From Paraspadella gotoi (taxonomy: Eukaryota > Chaetognatha): a stretch of DNA of 64,000 nt. Below the pieces are notes generated by a model. It had not been told where the DNA came from and ran no database searches. It saw only the letters and a program-made list of their open reading frames with translations. The stretch is from positions 9,496,339-9,560,338 of the forward strand of contig CM119265.1 in assembly GCA_051294375.1 (NCBI GenBank), in the 5' to 3' direction. Shown here piece after piece: positions 58,601 to 64,000 of the stretch; the first letter of the stretch is position 1, and the number at the start of each line of letters is the position of its first letter. Position numbers and translations under genes: made by a program.

Positions 58601-61600
58601 AACTCCCGAACCCCCCCCCCCTCCCTTCTCACCCAACCCCCTTTCCTAAGCCACGCCAAAGCCACGAAAAAAACATGGTAGGAGACAAAAGGGGGCGACG
58701 GTGGGATCGGTGGCGAGGGCGGACCGATATAGAATTAATTTCCCTAGAAGGAAATTAAAAATTCTCATATCGGTCCGCCTCGGCCACGAAATGAGCCCAA
58801 TGCCAAGAGCGCGGAGGAAATGCGGTTTTTCAACAAAAATATTTCGATCGAATCAGACGAATAAAAATTCTAAAAATTTCAAAATCGAATAATCGAAAAA
58901 AGAAGAAAAAATAAAGGAGAAACAAAGAGGGAGGCGAGCGTTGAAAAACGAGCTAAAGACCCCCACTACGCCATCTGGCGGGAAAAACTCACCGCCCCCA
59001 AAGCGTCGAAACGCCCGCTCGAGACTCGCTTGGCGAAATTCGTCGAAATCCTTCCTAAAGCTGTTCAGTGACGAAACCATCGTCGTAAAGGACAGACTCC
59101 AGATCTCTGGTCACCGTCATCCGGCAGTGGGGAATGACCAGACCGGCCGCCACTTGGTCCGAGAGCAGCGAGAGAGGGCGCCTGGACAAACGCCAGCACC
59201 TGCTCGGTCGCGGGCAAACGGAAATTGTCGTTTTGGTACGGGCCGAGTCCCACAAAACCGACGGAATCGGGCTCGAAACCAGGTAAAAGGGGGAGGAAAG
59301 CGGTGGTCGGTGGGGCCAGGTGCGGCGGGGGCGAGACGCGCATCGGTCTCTCTGACCTGCTTCAAGCCCCCGAGGGATCTCCAGTCCCTTTCTACGGTTT
59401 AGAGACAGTGTCCGAAACGTTTTCGGCTGTCGGACTTCTTGTCCGAGGAACGTTCTGTCTCGTACTGAATGACTTCTAATGAGCGGTTGAATCGATGGGG
59501 GGTACGGTTTAAGATATACGAAAAATCGTGAAAAGTCAACGAAAACGCGAAAATCAGAAAGGATACAACCGAACTAGATGAGCGCGAAAAAACGAATTGG
59601 GCTTCCGTATACCCGATGAGGGAGGGAGCCGGCTTGGATTTGCCGGGCTCCATTGGTCAAGGCCGGTCACGTCGACTGGCATTCCCTGGTTTTCTTTTTT
59701 TGGCATCTTTCGATGTTATTTTGTTCAGTTTTTCTTACTGCTGATAAACGCCGACGAAAACATACTATCGACTAGCGCGAAACAAAAGGGCATTTCGATG
59801 CGAGGCGGACCGATATGAGAATTAATATTATTTTTTTTTCAATTTTCTTTAGAAAACTTAAGAGGAAATTAAGAGAAAATAATTGAATCTAAAAAAAGTG
59901 AGTTGAAAAATGAAACTCGATTTTACAAGCCAATTTTCTCCACACATTGTCAAGACATATCTTAACTGATCAATATAAAATTTTAACACATGTATAACTT
60001 TAATATGTTCTACTCAATCAATTTTTAAAATCAATGAAATAACCACTGGTTTGCAAATGACAGCGTTTTTTTACCGGCTCTTGTAAAATTGTCCCCATGT
60101 ATGCTCTATCAGATTTTCATAGCAATAAAATTGATAATAGCTTCGTGCATTCAACATAACATTGAAGATAAGTAATAAAACCATTAAAATTTTTAGTCGG
60201 ATCTGCTTATCAGCAGATCCCGACTCTATAATTCGCTTTGTCGGTCCGTTGGTCCGCCCCCTCAATATTGTCGGGCACTAACTTATATCATGTCAGAACA
60301 TCGAATTATGATAAATTATGCAAAAAAAAATGATGTCCGTCCGTCCGTCCCGCAAAAAACACCAATTACTCGTGATTGGATGGATGGATTTGAATGAAAT
60401 TTTGTGTGTGGGTAGGGAAGTGTGTGATTGAGCTGGATATAAAGTTTCGATGGAATCGTCCGAGTGGAAATGAGTTTAAATGGAAAAAACAAAAAACCTG
60501 TTTTTTTTCCCTTTTATATTAAATGTATATGCAGGATGTATTAATAAATCAAATAATTAATCGGTTAATTAATCAATTAGTCAATTAATTAATCACTAAT
60601 TAATTAATCAGTCAATCAATCCGTCCATCCGTCCCACCTTATCAAAAAGCCCCAATAACTCGTTATTGGCTGGTTGGATCGGAATGAAATTTTGTGTATG
60701 GGTAGGAACATGTGTGATGAAGCTGGATATAAAGTTTCGACGGAATCGTGTGAGTGGATACGAGTTTAAATTGAAAAAACATAAGTCACATTTACTAAAA
60801 TTTTTTTACTTATTTTAACCAATAAATACTCTAATTAATCATAATTGGATGGATAGATTGAGTTCAAATTTTGTGTGTGGGTAGGAAAATGTGTGACGAA
60901 GCTTGATATAGTTTCAGTACGAGTGGAAATGAGTTTAAATGAAAAAAATATGAGTCACATTTACTTGACTCTTTTTACTTATTTTAACCCATAATAGATT
61001 GAGATGAAATTTTGTGAGCGGGAAGGAAAGTGTGTGAAGAAGCTAGATATAAAGTTTTGACGGAATTGTGCCAGTGGAAATGAGTTTAAATGGAAAAAAT
61101 ATAAGTCACATTTACTTTATTTTAAGGACATTGATGATGATAAGCTCTATATAAATTTAGAATTAATTATTAAATATTAAAATTAATTAATTAATCAATC
61201 GATTAATTAATTTTCGTAGGCAGATCCGACATTGTTTGCTCAAACTTGTTAAGGTGTTAACAGACACACAGACACACATTTTTAAAGTCGCGACTCCATC
61301 TCACTCCTGATAACAGAAAAAAAAAGGTCTTGACTCAAACTCACCTTCCACCCCTTTGATTCCTTTGACCCAAGGAAGCGTCACACTTCTCCTCCCCGTT
61401 CCTCTCCATCTCCTCGCTCCACGTCATCTCGACTCCAGCGTCGAGTCCGCCCAGCTCCGAACCGGACTTGGCCGAATGCGCCGACTCCCGGCCGGATCGT
61501 TCTCCCGGCGCCGCAGAGCCGTCGGGTCGAAGCAGCTTCTCGTGAGAGGTCGATCTGGGTGAAAGTATTGGAAAGTGAAAGTAATGGGAGTTTAATACAA

Positions 61601-63980
61601 TTTTCGAAATCAGAAAAATAAAAGATAGAATAGGCAGAAAACTAAGTAATTTACCTTCACCTAACACAAAATTTTCGATATTCAAAGTTTATTAAAATAA
61701 TTTTTGTGTATAGGCTTTTTTTCGTTGTTGTTAGGATTTAGGAAAAAACAGTTTTTGAATTATTACAACGAATTTTTGTCATTAAATTCGTTGTAATAAT
61801 TCAAAAACTGTTTTTTCCTAAAATATTTTTTTAAAAATGCGAGGAGCCTACCTGTTCATGTGTTGCTTGTCCATGAGACCCACGATGACGTTGGGTCCTC
61901 CCCGCCACTGGCCGATCTCTGGCGGCTCTTGATGCTCCAGTTTCAACTCTTGTCCATGATGATGCTGGTGATCCATTCCATATTCCCTGAACGCATCTCC
62001 CTGCGGCTGCATCTGCTGCTGCCCGTACGCCATTACCGATTCCAAAGGTTCGGGACTGATTGGCTGATAGAGCGAAGACGACGACCGGATGTTGCCCATG
62101 TTGCTGTAGCCGACGCCGGGGTACGTGGCATATCCAGGGTCACCTTGCGGAGCGTGAGAAAGGGGGAGGTTGGGAGAGACGGGCTGCGCGTTGGGGTAAG
62201 CGGGCATGGGATTGCTGACGTCGTGAGCAGATCCCGAATGCTTTTGGAAGCGAGGGGGTACATTTTTCGTGTAGTGGGAAGTAGAGGACGCGGCGCCGCT
62301 GGCGCCAGCGCCACCGACGCCTTTGGCCGCCATAGGCGCGTTAGACTGACCCCGCGGAGAAAGCGCTGCGGAGGAAGCGATGGGCATCCCGATAAGCGGC
62401 ACGGGTTCGAGTTGGGGCGCGGAGGCGAGAACGCCGCGACCCTCGCGCCCCAAATCGCCCATCGCCAGCGCCGCTTCGGGTGGAACCAAGGGGACGATCG
62501 GGCGCGTCGCGCTCACGCTTTCTTCCGCCTAATGGGAAGAAGATAAGGGAATTAATTTATCTTAAAGTAACATTTAAAAAAAGTAACATTAGCGTCGTAA
62601 AGTACAACAGTTCAAGATATCACGTCTTTGTAAATCTATCTATTCAGGTCCAAACCTGTATATCGGACCCAGGAGTTCCAGACTTCGTAAACTTCATTAG
62701 GTCCGAATCTCCGTCTCCACGATCGCTCGGATCGTCCTCTGAGTCCTGAGCGACAAAGAAATAAAAAAAAGTTCTTATTGACAAATAAAAACTTATCAAG
62801 GCCACACAAAATCTTCACCGAAGCCACAGACCTTGTCCTTCTTCTGCAGCTTTTCGTCGAGTTGGCGGAGCTTCTTGGCGGCGGCGGCCTTCTGCTCTTC
62901 CTCGCGTCTTTTCTCTTCCGCCATTCGCCGCTCGCGCGCTCGTTCGATGGCGATGGTCATCTCGGTGCTCTGCTGCTGGCGTTTCTTGCGCCACATCTCC
63001 TCTTCCTCTTCCTCTCCGGGGATCAACGGAGGGCGAGGATGTGCAGGCCCCTGTAAAATTTCAATTAAAATACTCTCAAATGTTATTGAATTAATTAATA
63101 AAACGAAGAAACTTTCTCTTTTTATTTTTTCTCACTTGATTCGGATTGGGTGGAGAAACGGAATAATTCGGAGCGGGGCCCCGCGGTTGACCGGGAGGGT
63201 AATTCGGTGCCACCCCAGGTTGAGGGGCGCACATGCGAGGATGGTATCCCATGTGACCTTGCGGTCCCGGGCCGCCCGGACCGTAACCGGGCATTATCGG
63301 TGGGCGAGGGTGTTGCCAATTCTGAACAAGCAAATAAAATATTATGATCGATAAAAATATCTATGAGATTCTGATAAATTAAGCCGACGAGCTTACCCTT
63401 GTGTCGTAATTAGGACCAGGGTAAGGACCTCTTTGATCGTATCCCGCAGCGGCAGCAGCGGCAGCGTGGTGCGGCATGTTTGGCATTCCCGGGTGGGAAG
63501 GCGGAGGAGGGCGTTGTCCTCGAGCACCCTCGCTCCAACCTTCACTCATGGGAGTGCCTGGGGGTAATTCACGGCTGCCGTGAGGGGAAGGGTAAGGCTG
63601 CTGCTGCTGTTGTTGCGATGGAATGGTGTCTCCGCCGAGGCTGCTTCCGCTGCCTACGCTTGAGCCACGAAGGCCTGAAATAATTTAAATCAAAAATTAA
63701 AAATGACGTTGATTGTGTAAATATCAATTAATAATGCAATTTGCATCAAAAACCTACCAGCGCTGCCGGCCCTGTTTCCCCTGCCGTCCGTGCTTCCGCG
63801 CTCCTTATCCGAAGAGGCGCCGCGGTCTTCCAGACTGGCGCCCCGGCGCGCTTTCCGTCCAGCCTCGAAACCTTGGAATCGAGGCGGAACGGAATCGTAA
63901 TCGCCCTCGCTCGCACCGGACGCGTGACGGCCGCCTTCAATGGAGGAAGAATAATTGCGTAGTTTGGTAAATCTTTCCAT
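46698..63980 (-). CDS. PRRC2: PRRC2 (BAT2) family protein, 5' end beyond the window
   Basis: Eleven exons join in phase to the TAA at 46698-46700: 63758-63980, 63397-63674, 63136-63321, 62832-63050, 62656-62745, 61852-62528, 61345-61554, 48505-53411, 47505-47722, 47310-47405 and 46698-47222, about 2,540 residues. Family signs: VPPRFQ segments, a charged helix rich in Arg/Glu ending KKLRQLDEKLQKK, Arg/Gly-rich (RGG) stretches, EWETASESS in the large exon, DLNLKIAAVKKVWEN, and Pro/Gln-rich low complexity throughout. PRRC2 proteins are large disordered cytoplasmic RNA-binding proteins linked to stress granules and leaky-scanning translation. The usual N-terminus (around a STLSLFDKY-like motif) is not seen, so the ATG at 63980 is probably internal and more exons lie upstream; an acceptor just after it (exon from 63972) is equally possible. 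The 4,907-bp exon is exceptional in length. Its 7.9-kb upstream intron holds the transposons. A CAG/CTG tract near 50,270 encodes poly-Gln. Confidence 0.85.
47958..48119 (+). CDS. Possible orphan exon antisense in a PRRC2 intron
   Basis: After a possible acceptor at about 47,967, a plus-strand frame encodes IYALERARQAKHAKYEG and continues to MQI and a TAG at 48117-48119. Composition is protein-like (balanced, amphipathic) and unlike the surrounding AT-rich intron 47723-48504. No partner exon is visible, so it may be the last exon of a nested gene, a processed-copy fragment, or chance. Confidence 0.25.
   Translation, partial: KKIRQIYALERARQAKHAKYEGKLPAVVGFSPLVVTTFVDLDSLAKLQAAMQI
53412..54420. 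other. AT-rich intron sequence left of the DIRS element
   Basis: PRRC2 intron with no coding signal. It includes the left member of an outer inverted repeat (53822-53918). Confidence 0.6.
53822..53918 (+). repeat. Outer inverted repeat, left copy
   Basis: About 97 bp, starting near CATGGTGACAATTTTACAAG, that reappear reverse-complemented at 60005-60100 with a few changes. The pair brackets the DIRS-like element at unequal distances. Confidence 0.8.
54436..54657 (+). repeat. Left inverted terminal repeat of the DIRS-like element
   Basis: Runs from AATATTAATTCTATATCGG to CGGGTATACGGAAGCC. Reverse complement of 59600-59829 with scattered substitutions and small indels. Confidence 0.88.
54690..55110 (-). 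pseudogene. Tyrosine recombinase remnant
   Basis: The minus-strand frame contains CPVQALRNWL (about 54951-54980), close to the CPVRALR motif common in DIRS-type tyrosine recombinases. Near 54,700-54,730 it has AQTFFRFHCRDVA, like the C-terminal active-site region where a Tyr normally follows TF.RF; here that position is His. Frameshifts separate the pieces, so it should be inactive. Confidence 0.6.
56400..57000 (-). pseudogene. Reverse transcriptase remnant
   Basis: Minus-strand frames give VLPFGLPTGPWLFHQ (typical LPFGLS.AP..F RT block). Just downstream, after a one-base shift, comes the catalytic YLDDI box at about 56,720-56,737, then an AGFIITF...SLGLDSL-like connection segment. The order and spacing fit DIRS RT, but the frame is broken at a T run and elsewhere. 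Confidence 0.65.
57035..57057. repeat. Poly-T tract inside the DIRS-like element
   Basis: About 23 T in the interior of the retroelement, with no function evident. Confidence 0.85.
58710..58790. repeat. Internal complementary region of the DIRS-like element
   Basis: Reads GGCGGACCGATATAGAATT, a short AT-rich centre with CCCTAGAAGGAAATTAA, then AATTCTCATATCGGTCCGCC. The left half is the reverse complement of the left terminus (CTATATCGG form). The right half is the reverse complement of the right terminus (CTCATATCGG form), as in a copy of a circle junction. Confidence 0.7.
59600..59829 (-). repeat. Right inverted terminal repeat of the DIRS-like element
   Basis: Mirror of 54436-54657, ending GGCGGACCGATATGAGAATT. 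Confidence 0.88.
60005..60100 (-). repeat. Outer inverted repeat, right copy
   Basis: Reverse complement of 53822-53918. Weaker similarity (an AACTCACT-type core) continues towards the DIRS right end. Confidence 0.8.
60196..61230. mobile_element. Putative non-autonomous element with short TIRs and internal tandem repeats
   Basis: Begins GTCGGATCTGC and ends GCAGATCCGAC, an 11-bp perfect terminal inverted repeat. A second CAGATCC lies just inside the left end. Inside are four diverged copies of a unit of about 100 bp around GAAATTTTGTGTGTGGGTAG and AAAGTTTCGACGGAATCGTG. No transposase frame is present. Family unknown. Confidence 0.5.
60373..61100 (+). repeat. Four copies of a ~100-bp tandem unit
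   Basis: Copies at about 60373-60486, 60666-60780, 60849-60950 and 60993-61100 share TGAAATTTTGTG, GTGTGA.GAAGCTGGATATAAAG and GTGGAAATGAGTTTAAATGG. They are separated by AT-rich spacers of unequal length. Confidence 0.8.
61737..61822. other. Perfect 39-bp hairpin in a PRRC2 intron
   Basis: Arms 61737-61775 and 61784-61822 are perfectly complementary around an 8-nt loop (TTGTCATT). The stem contains ACAGTTTTTGAATTATTAC. It lies 30 bp before the exon end at 61852, on the intron side. It could be a palindromic mini-element, a small-RNA precursor or a splice-regulating structure. Confidence 0.85.
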
Positions 63981-64000
63981 TTTTAATTAGGATTACGTTA

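Larger units (their letters stand above)
54421..59830 (-). mobile_element. Degenerate DIRS-like tyrosine-recombinase retrotransposon
   Basis: A 5.4-kb GC-rich island in an AT-rich intron. Ends: inverted repeats of about 220 bp (54436-54657 and 59600-59829), with termini reading AATTCT(C)ATATCGGTCCGCC. Interior, minus strand, in order: unidentified 5' part, reverse-transcriptase remnants (about 56.4-57.0 kb) and tyrosine-recombinase remnants (about 54.7-55.1 kb), all frameshifted. At 58710-58790 a segment is complementary to the joined left and right termini, which is the internal complementary region expected of DIRS-1-type elements. No target-site duplication is evident, as expected for recombinase-mediated insertion. 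It probably no longer moves. The internal complementary region lies on the 5' side of the coding remnants, unlike the 3' position in classical DIRS-1. Confidence 0.72.

Noticed and set aside
54421-59830. Interpretation as a cut-and-paste DNA transposon because of the long TIRs
   Set aside because: No transposase is visible, while RT and tyrosine recombinase motifs and an internal complementary region fit DIRS better.
60366-61100. Possible CRISPR-like array of repeated units
   Set aside because: Units are diverged, about 100 bp, unevenly spaced, and in a eukaryotic intron.

Overview
This window is eukaryotic, and almost certainly from an animal. Its genes are split into many short exons by GT-AG introns and a few GC-AG introns. 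Three genes are recognisable animal types: a centrosomin/CDK5RAP2/myomegalin homolog, an IFT22 (RABL5) ciliary GTPase and a PRRC2 (BAT2) homolog. The DIRS-like retroelement and the tRNA-Ala cluster also fit a non-vertebrate, ciliated metazoan. I cannot name the phylum. There is no sign of a bacterial region or a CRISPR array.

Layout. (1) 1-7,611: 3' part of an unrecognised plus-strand gene with low-complexity exons (Ser/Thr/Gln/Asn heptapeptide repeats, Gly-Ala-rich exons), mostly separated by phase-0 introns; a 704-N gap lies inside it. (2) 7,611-21,117: a giant imperfect palindrome with arms of about 6.3 kb around a single-copy spacer of about 0.8 kb and a gap of exactly 25 N. The right arm carries an intact plus-strand WD40-repeat gene with a cluster of tRNA-Ala genes antisense in its introns. 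The left arm is the same sequence reversed, peppered with small indels that break exons and tRNAs, and looks like low-accuracy read sequence. (3) 22,153-43,329: a 40-exon minus-strand gene of the CDK5RAP2/centrosomin family, whose exon phases agree from ATG to stop, with a complete plus-strand IFT22 gene nested in one intron. (4) 43,330-46,697: AT-rich intergenic DNA. (5) 46,698 to beyond the window end: a minus-strand PRRC2 homolog with a 4.9-kb central exon. Its 7.9-kb intron (53,412-61,344) holds a decayed DIRS-like tyrosine-recombinase retrotransposon and a second short-TIR element with internal tandem repeats. Another intron holds a perfect 39-bp hairpin.

How the genes relate: the centrosomin homolog (microtubule nucleation at centrosomes/basal bodies) and the nested IFT22 (intraflagellar transport) are both ciliary/centrosomal, an interesting pairing that may be coincidence. 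The WD40 gene and the centrosomin homolog converge tail-to-tail; the centrosomin homolog and PRRC2 lie head-to-tail on the minus strand. All exon boundaries are my own reading of splice signals and phases. No transcript or database search was available.
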